DNA of 31,002 nt. Origin: Candidatus Coliplasma caballi. Lineage in GTDB: Bacteria; Bacillota; Clostridia; Oscillospirales; CAG-382. Position 1 is the first letter of the stretch; each line of letters starts with the position of its first letter. The position numbers and the translations under genes are program-made. The DNA lies in contig JAGHTH010000177.1 of NCBI GenBank assembly GCA_018065365.1, positions 1-31,002 on the forward strand. Direction: 5' to 3'. A model generated the notes under the pieces. The model made no database searches, was not told the DNA's origin, and saw only the letters and a program-made list of their open reading frames with translations. This document shows, one piece after another, positions 1 through 7,640 of this stretch.

Positions 1-887
1 GCCAAGAACACCGCCACGACCGCGTAGAGCAGGGTGGAAAGCACGACGAAGTTCTCGATCTTTTTGTGGATCAGCGTTACGACGAACGTTCCGAGTACCG
101 CAAAGAGATTCAAAGCCATCGTCAAAAAGATCGAATTGCTGTCTTCAAACGCGAACGTTTCGGAAAGGACGGACGGGATCCAGGTGTGCAGACCGTCTTT
201 GATGAGGTTGTCCGCCACCGCGAACACGGCCAACAGGATCACGACCGTGAGCAGCCACGCGTCCGCTTTTCTGCCGGTGCCGGACGATTTTTCCTTGGCT
301 TCGGGAACGAACGAAATGCCGTCCGAAACGGTCGGATAGACGAAAAACCACAGCATTCCGGCGACCGCCATGATGCCGGCGGCGGTCAGGAACGAGAGTT
401 TGTAATTGCCCGCCGACGAGAAAATGCCGGCAAGTCCGTAGGCGCTGAAGTTGCCGACCGCGACGGTGGTGTTCATGACCACGATGGCGCGGCCGAGGTT
501 GTCTTTTCCGATGTGTTCGGAGAGCGTCAGCACCAGCGACGACCACAGAACGGAAAGCGCGGCGCCGTTGGCGAGCCAGAGAAATTTGATCGCTCCGAAC
601 GGAGCGCCCGCGAACACTGCCAGGTTGATCCCCGCGGAAACCGCCAGCGCGCCCGTGATGACCTGTCTTTTGGGGTAGAAACGGCAAAGGATGCCGTTGA
701 CGATCTGCCCGATTCCGTAGGCGAAGAAGAACATCGTCGTTACGAGTCCGGCACCGCCGTGCGTTACGCCGAAGTCGGACAGGATGAGGTTGATATTGGC
801 GTTATAACTGTATCTTCCGAGGTAGGACGCCGTATAGGCAAACCAGCATAGGAAGATCAGCAGATTCTCTTTCTTTCTGACGGACAT
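1..887 (-). CDS. MFS transporter, organophosphate antiporter-like (3' end outside window)
   Basis: Only the first 295 codons are present; the frame runs off the left edge. The protein opens with a short basic segment and then alternates hydrophobic helices and short loops, as in the major facilitator superfamily. An RYSYN stretch after the first helix and a FAYGIGQIVNG segment near residue 55 resemble the GlpT/UhpC (organophosphate:phosphate antiporter) branch. A hydrophilic central loop with KEKSSGTGRK around residues 195-205 separates the two six-helix halves. The start is the ATG at 887, preceded by AAGGAG at a normal distance. A strong promoter lies just upstream, so it is transcribed separately from the amidotransferase gene behind it. 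The substrate cannot be told; a phosphorylated small molecule is an inference from the subfamily resemblance. Confidence 0.8.
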   Translation of the reverse strand, partial: MSVRKKENLLIFLCWFAYTASYLGRYSYNANINLILSDFGVTHGGAGLVTTMFFFAYGIGQIVNGILCRFYPKRQVITGALAVSAGINLAVFAGAPFGAIKFLWLANGAALSVLWSSLVLTLSEHIGKDNLGRAIVVMNTTVAVGNFSAYGLAGIFSSAGNYKLSFLTAAGIMAVAGMLWFFVYPTVSDGISFVPEAKEKSSGTGRKADAWLLTVVILLAVFAVADNLIKDGLHTWIPSVLSETFAFEDSNSIFLTMALNLFAVLGTFVVTLIHKKIENFVVLSTLLYAVVAVFL

Positions 888-921
888 GGCGAAACGCGCT
901 CCTTGCGTTGTAATCCCGTAC

Positions 922-950
922 ATTATAGCACCGAATCGTTCGTTTTGCAA
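922..950 (-). promoter_or_regulatory. Sigma-A promoter of the MFS transporter
   Basis: On the minus strand TTGCAA (945-950) is followed after exactly 17 bases by TATAAT (922-927). The predicted transcript starts near 915 and carries an AAGGAG site before the ATG at 887. Confidence 0.75.
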
Positions 951-960
951 TAGCCGCTGC

Positions 961-992
961 AAAAAAAGATCCGCTCCGCAGGGGAGCAGATC
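961..992 (-). terminator. Intrinsic terminator after the amidotransferase-like gene
   Basis: Arms 983-992 and 968-977 form a 10-bp stem with a 5-base loop, followed on the minus strand by seven T (961-967). One position is a U-G pair on the minus-strand RNA but a mismatch on the plus strand, so the hairpin is directed to the minus strand. It sits directly behind the stop codon at 999. Confidence 0.8.
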
Positions 993-998
993 GGAACG

Positions 999-1652
999 TT
1001 ATTTGCAAAGGGAGAGAAAATAGGAGAACAGCACGCCCGCGTCGGCGGCTTCCGGAACGTCCGGCGTCATCCGCTCGGGGTGGAACTGCACCGCAAACCA
1101 CGGTTTGCTTTCGTGTTCGATCGCTTCCGCGACACCGTCGGGAACACTTTTCGCGGTTACCCGGAAGCCCGCTCCGAGGCGGTCTGCCGCTTCGTGATGG
1201 AAACTGTTGGAGACGAATTTCGCGCCGAACAGTTCCGCGATCTTCGAGCCGGGGACCGTTTCGACCTCGTGGAAGACTTTTCGCTCGGAAGAATGGTGTT
1301 CCGGCGTCTGCGGAAGATCCTGGATCAGCGTTCCGCCGAGCGCGACGTTGAAGATCTGCATTCCGCGGCAGATGCCGAAAATGGGCTTGCCCTGTTTTTC
1401 GAAAGACTTTATCAGCGCGAGTTCGAGCGCGTCGCGTTCCGGATCGGGTTTGCCGGCGCCGTTTACCGTTTCGCCGTATCTCGCGGGATCGACGTCGCAG
1501 CCGCCCGCCAGCAGCAGACCGTCAAAATTGCCGTCGTCTTCGGGAAGATGCCCGGCGACCGCGATGCCGCCGGCGCGTTCGATCGCCGCGACGTATTCGG
1601 GAGAATCGCCGCTTCCGGAGATCAGAATGCGTTTCTTTTTCGTTTGTTCCAT
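999..1652 (-). CDS. Gamma-glutamyl-gamma-aminobutyrate hydrolase family protein (peptidase C26)
   Basis: This 217-residue cytoplasmic protein has the class I glutamine amidotransferase fold used by PuuD-type hydrolases, which cleave gamma-glutamyl bonds. The nucleophile is Cys95 in GICRGMQ, and the catalytic pair His191 and Glu193 lies in QFHPE. The LLLAGGCDVDPARYG segment (47-60) is typical of the C26 family. It is slightly shorter than the usual 230-255 residues but holds all catalytic elements. The ATG at 1652 is preceded by AGAGG. The gene is monocistronic, between its own promoter and terminator, so the neighbours do not reveal the substrate. A generic gamma-glutamyl peptide or polyamine hydrolase is the best reading. 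Confidence 0.88.
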   Translation of the reverse strand: MEQTKKKRILISGSGDSPEYVAAIERAGGIAVAGHLPEDDGNFDGLLLAGGCDVDPARYGETVNGAGKPDPERDALELALIKSFEKQGKPIFGICRGMQIFNVALGGTLIQDLPQTPEHHSSERKVFHEVETVPGSKIAELFGAKFVSNSFHHEAADRLGAGFRVTAKSVPDGVAEAIEHESKPWFAVQFHPERMTPDVPEAADAGVLFSYFLSLCK

Positions 1653-1741
1653 ATCGGATTACCTCTTTTTTGATGTTCCCTGCGGGATCGGAGCAGGGGA
1701 TCGAGCGCCGTTTCGTTCGATCCTTTGGTTCGTTTTCGATG

Positions 1742-1770
1742 ATTATAGCACACCCGAAAAGCGTTGTCAA
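1742..1770 (-). promoter_or_regulatory. Sigma-A promoter of the C26 hydrolase gene
   Basis: TTGACA (1765-1770, minus strand), a 17-base spacer, then TATAAT (1742-1747): a full consensus match. The untranslated leader is about 80 bases and contains the inverted pair GATCGA/TCGATC. I could not match it to a known riboswitch. Confidence 0.85.
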
Positions 1771-1815
1771 TATCAAAAAAACGGGGACGGCAGGGGAAAA
1801 TTTCTCCTTTTCTTC

Positions 1816-1844
1816 TTGCAAAAGCGCAAAAAAAGTGATAGAAT
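1816..1844 (+). promoter_or_regulatory. Sigma-A promoter and ribosome site of the C69 dipeptidase gene
   Basis: TTGCAA (1816-1821), 17 bases, TAGAAT (1839-1844). A full AGGAGG ribosome-binding site follows at 1870-1875, eight bases before the ATG at 1884. Confidence 0.75.
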
Positions 1845-1883
1845 GAAAGCGGAAAAGAAAAGACGATACAGGAGGATCTTCCC

Positions 1884-3347
1884 ATGCCTTGCACAACCAT
1901 TCTTGTCGGTAAGAACGCCAGCAACGACGGCTCTACCATCATTTCGAGAAACGACGACGGCAGTTTTGAGCCCAAACAGCTCCGCGTGATCTTGCCGGAG
2001 AAGCAGCCCCGCAAATACAAGTCGGTCATTGCGCATCTGGAGATCGAATTGCCCGACGATCCGATCCGCTACACTTCCGCGCCCGGCTTTGAGAAAAAGA
2101 AAAACGGCATCTGGCCCGCCTGCGGGATCAACGCCGCAAACGTTGCCATGACCGCGACCGAGACCATTACGAGCAACCCGCGCGTTGTCGGCGCGGATCC
2201 CTACGTCGTCTATCAGGCGAAAAAAGGGAAAAACGGCAAAGAAGTTCCCGGCGGCATCGGCGAGGAAGATATCGTAACGCTGGTGCTTCCGTACGTCCGC
2301 ACCGCGAGAGAGGGCGTTCTGCGGCTCGGCGAATTGCTCGCGACCTACGGTACTTACGAAGCGAACGGCATCGCGTTCTGCGATAAGGACGAGGTGTGGT
2401 GGCTCGAAACCATCGGCGGACACCATTGGATCGCGAAGCGCGTTCCCGACGACCGCGTGGTCATCATGCCCAACCAGTTCGGTCTGGACGAGTTCGATTT
2501 CGCGGACGCGTACGGCAAAAAGGAAAGCAACCTCTGCTCGCCCGATCTCAAAGAGTTCGTGGAGAACAATCATCTTTACACCGGGAGAGGCGAGGGCTTC
2601 AACCCGCGGCTCGCGTTCGGCTCGCGCAGCGATTCCGACCACATCTACAACACGCCGCGCGCGTGGTTCATGGCGCGGTATTTCCTGGAGCGCACTTACC
2701 GTTGGGACGGAGAAAACGCCGACTTTACGCCCGAGAGCAACGACATTCCGTGGTCGTTCGTTCCGGAAAGAAAGGTAACGATCGAGGATATCCGCTACCT
2801 GCTCGGCTCGTTCTATCAGGGAACGCCGTATAATCCTTACGACAACACCGCCGCCAAAAAGGGCAAGTACCGCACGATCGGCGTTCCGAACAGCGACGTC
2901 TGCGGCATTCTGCAGATCCGCGGCGATCTTCCCGAGGCGATCCGCGGTGTCGAGTGGTTCTCGATGGGCGGCAGCGGGTTTACCGCCTGCTTCCCGTTCT
3001 ACGCGGGCGTGGACGAACTGCCGGCGTATATCAGCGGCACGACGGACAAGGTTTCGACCGACGCGATGTATTGGCAGAGCCGTCTGATCGCGGCGCTGAC
3101 CGACGCGCATTACGGCAGCGCGATCGTGCTGGACGACCGCTATCAGCACGCCGTGATGAACAAGGGCAGAAAGTTCCTTTACGAGTACGACGCGAAGGTG
3201 CTTGCCGGCGAAAGTGCGGACGTTCTGAAGGAAGCAAACAAAAAGATCACCGAAATGGTCAAAGAGGAGTCCGACAAGGCGCTCCGCAACATCTTGCAGA
3301 ACGCTTCCGAGCACATGAAGATCCGCTATCATCGCGGGGATAATTGA
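1884..3347 (+). CDS. C69-family dipeptidase (PepD-like)
   Basis: A 487-residue cytoplasmic peptidase of the N-terminal nucleophile (Ntn) hydrolase superfamily. The first residues, MPCTTILVGKNASNDGST, match the start of the PepD/C69 family. In that family the cysteine (Cys3 here) becomes the N-terminal nucleophile after the leading residues are removed. The following ISRNDDG segment is also characteristic. No signal peptide is visible, so it probably degrades dipeptides inside the cell. The length is normal for the family. AGGAGG eight bases upstream fixes the start. It has its own promoter and ends in a bidirectional terminator shared with the convergent aconitase X operon, so it looks functionally independent of that operon. 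Confidence 0.92.
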   Translation: MPCTTILVGKNASNDGSTIISRNDDGSFEPKQLRVILPEKQPRKYKSVIAHLEIELPDDPIRYTSAPGFEKKKNGIWPACGINAANVAMTATETITSNPRVVGADPYVVYQAKKGKNGKEVPGGIGEEDIVTLVLPYVRTAREGVLRLGELLATYGTYEANGIAFCDKDEVWWLETIGGHHWIAKRVPDDRVVIMPNQFGLDEFDFADAYGKKESNLCSPDLKEFVENNHLYTGRGEGFNPRLAFGSRSDSDHIYNTPRAWFMARYFLERTYRWDGENADFTPESNDIPWSFVPERKVTIEDIRYLLGSFYQGTPYNPYDNTAAKKGKYRTIGVPNSDVCGILQIRGDLPEAIRGVEWFSMGGSGFTACFPFYAGVDELPAYISGTTDKVSTDAMYWQSRLIAALTDAHYGSAIVLDDRYQHAVMNKGRKFLYEYDAKVLAGESADVLKEANKKITEMVKEESDKALRNILQNASEHMKIRYHRGDN

Positions 3348-3370
3348 AAAAATCACACGCAAAAACAACA

Positions 3371-3400
3371 AAGCGGCATTCGATCGAATGCCGCTTTTCC
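3371..3400. terminator. Bidirectional intrinsic terminator between convergent genes
   Basis: A perfect 26-base palindrome at 3371-3396 (arms AAGCGGCATTCGA and its complement) is followed by T-rich sequence on both strands. It can end both the dipeptidase transcript (plus) and the aconitase X operon (minus). Confidence 0.85.
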
Positions 3401-3417
3401 TATGAAACCGAAAGGAA

Positions 3418-3861
3418 TCATTCCACGTCAACGGTGCCGTTTTCGTGGACCGTTACGGACATCCCGTCCTTGACGTAATCGAGGAACTCTTTGCCGAGGG
3501 AGTCAATGACGGGCATTTTCACGTCGGGGAGCCAAACGTCCGCGAGGATCGCACCTGCCGCCGCCAACGAGTCGATCGGCTCGGAGAACAGCAGGCAGGC
3601 GGGGTTGCGCTTCATACTGCACGCGCAGTACAGCACCATGCCGCCGGTGGTGGAGCCGATGGTCTGCGGCAGGCACAGCGCCGTGCCGACCATCTGTTTG
3701 CCGTAAAGATCGGGGTTGTTCTGGTCGCCGCAGGTCGCTTTTTTGTCGCCGAACTGCAGCGCTTTCTGGAACGATGCCAGCGTGTTCAGACCGCCGTGCG
3801 AAACGAGCGCGGGCGCGGTTACTTCGCCGCCGGAAATGACTCTGCCTTGAAACTGTTTCAT
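3418..3861 (-). CDS. Aconitase X small (swivel) subunit, DUF126-like
   Basis: This 147-residue protein resembles the aconitase X swivel domain. It has an early V-S-G-G-E pattern, a central P-x-x-x-G-S-T-x-G-G loop (65-74) typical of the swivel fold, and a late DSLGKEFLDYVKDG segment. In two-subunit aconitase X enzymes this chain completes the active site of the Fe-S-bearing large subunit. It begins one base after the large-subunit stop codon, so the two are almost certainly translated together. Known two-subunit members include archaeal phosphomevalonate dehydratase, while many bacterial relatives, such as cis-3-hydroxyproline dehydratase, are fused. The substrate here is unknown. Confidence 0.85.
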   Translation of the reverse strand: MKQFQGRVISGGEVTAPALVSHGGLNTLASFQKALQFGDKKATCGDQNNPDLYGKQMVGTALCLPQTIGSTTGGMVLYCACSMKRNPACLLFSEPIDSLAAAGAILADVWLPDVKMPVIDSLGKEFLDYVKDGMSVTVHENGTVDVE

Positions 3862-3862
3862 C

Positions 3863-5146
3863 TTATTTGTCCCCCTTCGTGATCTGTTCGAGGATCTCGG
3901 CGTCGGTGTAATACCGCGCCGTCGTGTAGGTGCGGAGTTTGTTGCTGGACGTGATGACCGGCATCGAGCCGCAGAGCGGGTTGTTCATATACATCAGCGG
4001 GCAGATATAGGAGAGGATGATGCCCGTCTTTTCAAGCGTTTTGCCGTATTCCGTGGCGTTGAATTTTTCGATGACGCCGGGCGCGGCGGTGAACACCGTC
4101 GGGATGACGACTTTGGAATTGCCCGCCGCTTTGAGCGCCGCATCGACCTTTTTCGTCCAGTCGATCAGCTGGTTCAAGCTCATATGCGGACAGCCCATGA
4201 AGCAGAGTTTCGGCTTGGCATCTTTCTTTTTCCAGATGACCGGGTATTCGCGATAGACGCGTTCCAGCTCGGCGTCGTCGATGACGTAGGTCTTGTAATC
4301 GGGAACGAGCAGGGACTCTCCCTGTTCCACCGCTTCGGGCGTGATGTTTTCGATGTGGTACAGACCGACCGCGCCGTTGGAAGCCGTTGCCGCGCCGAAG
4401 TCTTTGAGGTAGGTTTTGGCGTCCTCGTCGAGCGTGCCGAGCCATTTGTCAAGCCCGACCACGTAAGGAACGTCTTCCATGACTTTCATGCCGATCGCGG
4501 AGCCGAGAAGCTGCGCTTCGGGCTTTTTGGTCGTGCGGATCTCGACCTTCCAGGTCGCTTTGCGTCCCTCGTCGGTCAGCAGTCCGAAATAGGGAACGCA
4601 GCCGACGACGGAGCCCATGATGTCGATGATGCCGGAATTGCGGTTGCAGCGTGCGCCCAGCACCGAGTTGGCATAGACGACCGCGGAAGATTCCGCCCAC
4701 GAAAGAACGTCGCCTTTTTTGGGGGTGTTGCCGACCTCGTCCATATAGCAGGTGCAGGTAAAGGCGTCCTTGTCCTTCAAGCCCATCTGCGTGAGCTGCT
4801 TTTCATAGTCTTCCTGCTTGGAATACATGAACTTTTTGAAGATCAGGTTTTGGAGCAGGTTTGCCGGCACGTTCGGATCGATCGGGCGGGGATCCACGGA
4901 GAACTTCTGGGTGGAAGTGTTCCCGGCGGCGATCATCTGATCGAGCAAGCCGTAAACGGGAGTCAGCGCTTTGAGTCCGAAAGAGGTTACGAGGTGGTTA
5001 TAGCTGCTTGTGATCGGGACCATGCGCGTCGCGCCGAATACCTCGCCGTAGCGCACCATGGTTTCCATGACCTTGGCGAGCGTTTCGCCTTTTTCGCCGT
5101 TCAGGACGGCGCGCTGCTCGTCGGTCAGAATCATTTTCGTTTCCAT
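3863..5146 (-). CDS. Aconitase X catalytic (large) subunit, DUF521-like
   Basis: A 427-residue protein of the aconitase X family: Fe-S-dependent lyases that dehydrate hydroxy acids. Recognisable elements are WAESSAVVYANSVLGARCN (150-168), a GCPH motif with Cys319, and the C-terminal YICPL-x-CGSMPVITSSN region (380-402). Cys131, Cys133, Cys167, Cys319, Cys382 and Cys392 are candidate cluster ligands or active-site residues. A frame extending 30 codons upstream exists, but the ATG at 5146 has an AAGGAAGGAAC ribosome site and matches the family N-terminus. It lies 23 bases after the oxidoreductase gene and one base before the swivel subunit, forming a three-gene operon. The reaction is inferred to be dehydration of a small hydroxy acid; candidates are 3-hydroxyproline- or mevalonate-type substrates. 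Confidence 0.88.
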   Translation of the reverse strand: METKMILTDEQRAVLNGEKGETLAKVMETMVRYGEVFGATRMVPITSSYNHLVTSFGLKALTPVYGLLDQMIAAGNTSTQKFSVDPRPIDPNVPANLLQNLIFKKFMYSKQEDYEKQLTQMGLKDKDAFTCTCYMDEVGNTPKKGDVLSWAESSAVVYANSVLGARCNRNSGIIDIMGSVVGCVPYFGLLTDEGRKATWKVEIRTTKKPEAQLLGSAIGMKVMEDVPYVVGLDKWLGTLDEDAKTYLKDFGAATASNGAVGLYHIENITPEAVEQGESLLVPDYKTYVIDDAELERVYREYPVIWKKKDAKPKLCFMGCPHMSLNQLIDWTKKVDAALKAAGNSKVVIPTVFTAAPGVIEKFNATEYGKTLEKTGIILSYICPLMYMNNPLCGSMPVITSSNKLRTYTTARYYTDAEILEQITKGDK

Positions 5147-5169
5147 AGTTCCGTTCCTTCCTTTTTTTG

Positions 5170-7224
5170 TCAAATCTTCATGGCAACTTCGTACGCGCGC
5201 CAGATCACGCTGCGCAGGTTGCCGACCTGTTTGCAATCGCCGACGAGGTACACGTTCGATCCCTGCGCCTCAAGCGGCGCGGGAATATAGCCGGCGGAAC
5301 TGATGACGGAATCGCAGGGGATCGAAATTTCCTTGCCGTCCTTGCCGGTACAGAGAATTTCTCCGTCCTTTACTTCCTTGAGCGCGGTTTCGAGATAGAC
5401 CGGCACTTTGTGCAGATCAAACCACTCGCGCAGGTAGGAACTGTTGGCGAGGCAGACGCCCTTTTGCGATACGAGGTCGTCTTTCATCTCGACGATCGAA
5501 ACGTCTTTGCCGCCGAGCGCGAGTTCGTAGGCGATCTCGCAGCCGGTCAGACCGCCGCCGATGACGGCGACCTTGTCTCCGACGGGCGTGCCGCGCAGGT
5601 AGTCGCACGCTTCGATCATCTTTTCGTGGCCGGGTACGTTTTTGAGAACGCGCGGAACGGCGCCGGTGGCGATGATGACCGGGTCTTTTCCGAACTGTGC
5701 CGTGGACGTGATGGTCTGACCGAAACGCACCGGAATGCCGAGGTCTTTCATCTGCTTGCGGTACCAAGCGAGCAGGTCGCGGAGTTTTCCTTTGTAGGAT
5801 TCCGCGCTCGCCGGAATGAACGTGCCGCCCAAAACGTCGGACTTTTCGTAGATCACGGGGTTATGACCGCGCAGTTTGAGCACGCGCGCGGCTTCCATAC
5901 CGCCGATGCCGCCGCCGACAATGTGGACGGTCTTGGGCTTCGAGGTCTTTTTGATATAGTGCTTGTCGTACTGCATGGTCTCGGCGTTGACGGCGCAGCG
6001 CGCGAGGTGCAAACTGTCGGAGAGATCCTGGTCGTTCGGCACGCCTTTGTAATGGCACATATTGAAGCAGCCGTTGTGGCAGAGGATGCAGGGACGGATC
6101 TCGTCCTCTTTGCCGTTCATCAGTTTGGTGATCCATTCCGGATCCGCCAAGAAATTGCGCGCAAATCCCGCGCCGTCGAGTTTGCCCGCTTCAATGGATT
6201 CCGCGGCGGTGCGGGGGTCCATTCTGCCGGCGCAGACCACGGGAATATCGACGAACTGTTTGATGTGTTCGACGTCCGCGAGGTTGCAGTTTTCGGGCAT
6301 ATAGATCGGCGGGTGCGCCCAATACCACGCGTCGTAGGTGCCGTTGTCGCAGTTGAGCATATCGTAGCCCGCGTCCTGCAGGTATTTTGCCGCCTTTTCG
6401 GACTCCTCGAGATCACGGCCGACCTCGGTGTACTCTTCGCCGGGCAGCGCGCCCTGCCGGAAGCCCTTGGTTTTGGAAATGACGCTGTAACGCAGCGAAA
6501 CGGGGAAGTCGTTCCCGCATTCGCGTTTGATCGCCTTGACGATATCGACCGCGAAGCGATAGCGGTTTTCAAACGAGCCGCCGTACTCGTCGGTGCGCTT
6601 GTTGACGTAGCCCAGCGTGAACTGGTCGAGCAGGTAACCCTCGTGAACGGCGTGAACTTCCACACCGTCAACGCCCGCTTCTTTGAGCTGCTTTGCGGAG
6701 AGGGCAAAAGATTCCACGAATTTTGCGATCTCCTCTTTGGTCATCTCGCGGGAGGGCAGTTTGTCGGACCAGCGGTTCGGCGAGGGAGAAGCGCTGGCGG
6801 TGATCTTGCCCAAATCCATGAACGGCTTGGAAAGCACGCGCAGGGCTTTGTTGTTGTAGAGCGTTTCCATCATTTCGCTGACGGTAAAGGATCTGCCGAA
6901 GCCGGCGGTCAGCTGCACGAACAGTTTGGCGCCGGTTTTGTGGAATTCCGGCATCCATTCCGCCAAGTCTTTGTACATCTTTTTGTTCTTGTGAAGCCAT
7001 TGCCCGAACATCGGATTATACACGGGCTGGCAACCGGGAAGAACGAGGCCGCAGTTGTTTTTCGCGACTTCCAGAATAAACCGGGCGCCCGCCTTGTCAA
7101 AGTGGTTGGGCTCCATCCAGCCGAACAGGTCGGTGCCGCCCATGGAGGTCAGGACGAAACGGTTTTTGATCTCGCAGTTGCCGATTTTCCAAGGGGTAAA
7201 CAGGGGACTGAAACGAGTTTCCAT
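5170..7224 (-). CDS. NADH:flavin oxidoreductase, 2,4-dienoyl-CoA/enoate reductase type (FMN, Fe-S, FAD)
   Basis: This 684-residue protein has the three-part layout of FadH, trimethylamine dehydrogenase and the BaiCD/BaiH enzymes. Residues 1-370 are an old-yellow-enzyme FMN barrel with H191-x-x-H194 before GYLLDQF and the NKRTDEYGGSFENRYRF signature (208-224). Next is a cysteine cluster (C379, C382, C386, then C390 and C410) for a [4Fe-4S] centre. A FAD/NAD-binding region follows, with two Rossmann motifs, GGGIGG at 437 and GGGLTG at 556. Electrons would pass from NADH through FAD and Fe-S to FMN and reduce an activated C=C bond. It is the first gene of an operon with aconitase X, suggesting it reduces the alkene that enzyme creates. 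Bile-acid chemistry is possible for the family but not shown. Confidence 0.88.
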   Translation of the reverse strand: METRFSPLFTPWKIGNCEIKNRFVLTSMGGTDLFGWMEPNHFDKAGARFILEVAKNNCGLVLPGCQPVYNPMFGQWLHKNKKMYKDLAEWMPEFHKTGAKLFVQLTAGFGRSFTVSEMMETLYNNKALRVLSKPFMDLGKITASASPSPNRWSDKLPSREMTKEEIAKFVESFALSAKQLKEAGVDGVEVHAVHEGYLLDQFTLGYVNKRTDEYGGSFENRYRFAVDIVKAIKRECGNDFPVSLRYSVISKTKGFRQGALPGEEYTEVGRDLEESEKAAKYLQDAGYDMLNCDNGTYDAWYWAHPPIYMPENCNLADVEHIKQFVDIPVVCAGRMDPRTAAESIEAGKLDGAGFARNFLADPEWITKLMNGKEDEIRPCILCHNGCFNMCHYKGVPNDQDLSDSLHLARCAVNAETMQYDKHYIKKTSKPKTVHIVGGGIGGMEAARVLKLRGHNPVIYEKSDVLGGTFIPASAESYKGKLRDLLAWYRKQMKDLGIPVRFGQTITSTAQFGKDPVIIATGAVPRVLKNVPGHEKMIEACDYLRGTPVGDKVAVIGGGLTGCEIAYELALGGKDVSIVEMKDDLVSQKGVCLANSSYLREWFDLHKVPVYLETALKEVKDGEILCTGKDGKEISIPCDSVISSAGYIPAPLEAQGSNVYLVGDCKQVGNLRSVIWRAYEVAMKI

Positions 7225-7259
7225 GGTGTTACGCTCCTTTGTATCATTTGGTTGTTTTT

Positions 7260-7288
7260 ATTCTATCACATTTTTTGGGAAATTCCAA
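7260..7288 (-). promoter_or_regulatory. Sigma-A promoter of the oxidoreductase/aconitase X operon
   Basis: TTGGAA (7283-7288, minus strand), 17 bases, TAGAAT (7260-7265), preceded by TGTGA. AAAGGAG follows before the ATG at 7224. The promoter lies 55 bases inside the left end of the inverted-repeat element at 7343-7598. Confidence 0.75.
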
Positions 7289-7342
7289 GAGGTTTGGCGA
7301 ATTTTTTTGGAAAAAGAGCGCAAAAAACAAAAGAAAACCGAA

Positions 7343-7598
7343 AGGGCGTGCGTCTTAGGGATTTTTTGACCGGGGGAACGACACGAAGAAAAGAAAAACA
7401 GTTTTTTCAGAAATGAAAAAGCTGTTCTTAATCAGTCAAAAATTGCAAAACATAAGAGCGAGGAGTAAAATCCTCGCTCTTATTGTCTTCGGTCGATTTC
7501 GTCTCTACCGTATATATATTGCGACAAAGTCGCAATTGACGCCGACGATACGAAATCGGCCGATCCCCCGGCCCCTCTCTCCCTAATTCGCACGCCCT
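7343..7598. mobile_element. MITE-like element with 19-bp terminal inverted repeats
   Basis: The roughly 400-base gap between two minus-strand operons has no gene but contains a 256-base unit. Its ends, 7343-7361 and 7580-7598, are inverted copies matching at 17 of 19 positions (AGGGCGTGCG, two variable bases, TTAGGGA). Inside are a 12-bp hairpin at 7397-7426, a 13-bp hairpin at 7452-7483, and a larger imperfect hairpin at 7490-7562. The large hairpin encloses an 8-bp stem with a 3-base loop at 7518-7536. No transposase frame fits in it. This is what a non-autonomous miniature inverted-repeat element looks like. A target-site duplication is not clear, with at most AA on both sides, and no second copy is present here. 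Confidence 0.55.
7452..7483 (-). terminator. Hairpin acting as likely terminator of the citrate synthase operon
   Basis: Arms 7452-7464 and 7471-7483 form a 13-bp perfect stem with a 6-base loop. On the minus strand it is followed by GTTTTGCAATTTTTG, while on the plus strand no T-run follows. It is the first strong hairpin downstream of the hydrolase stop at 7641, although it belongs to the inverted-repeat element. Confidence 0.5.
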
Positions 7599-7640
7599 AA
7601 AGCACGTTGCGATCCGTAAGAGTTTTTTTGTATTATGCGG

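Noticed and set aside
1653..1740. A riboswitch in the leader of the C26 hydrolase gene
   Set aside because: The leader has only a short inverted pair and no consensus of a known riboswitch or a terminator-antiterminator arrangement.
1773..3431. A 552-codon open frame on the minus strand opposite the dipeptidase
   Set aside because: It runs across the dipeptidase gene and a terminator and has no recognisable motif.
5147..5236. 30-codon N-terminal extension of the aconitase X large subunit
   Set aside because: It overlaps the end of the oxidoreductase gene, is unlike the family N-terminus, and the internal ATG has the better ribosome site.
5170..7224. Assignment of the oxidoreductase as a bile-acid enzyme (BaiCD/BaiH)
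   Set aside because: Only family-level resemblance is visible; no other bai genes are in the window and aconitase X is not part of that pathway.
5167..7416. A 749-codon open frame on the plus strand opposite the oxidoreductase
   Set aside because: It is antisense to a gene with clear motifs, is rich in Arg, Val, Phe and Gly typical of reversed GC-rich coding DNA, and has no promoter or ribosome site.
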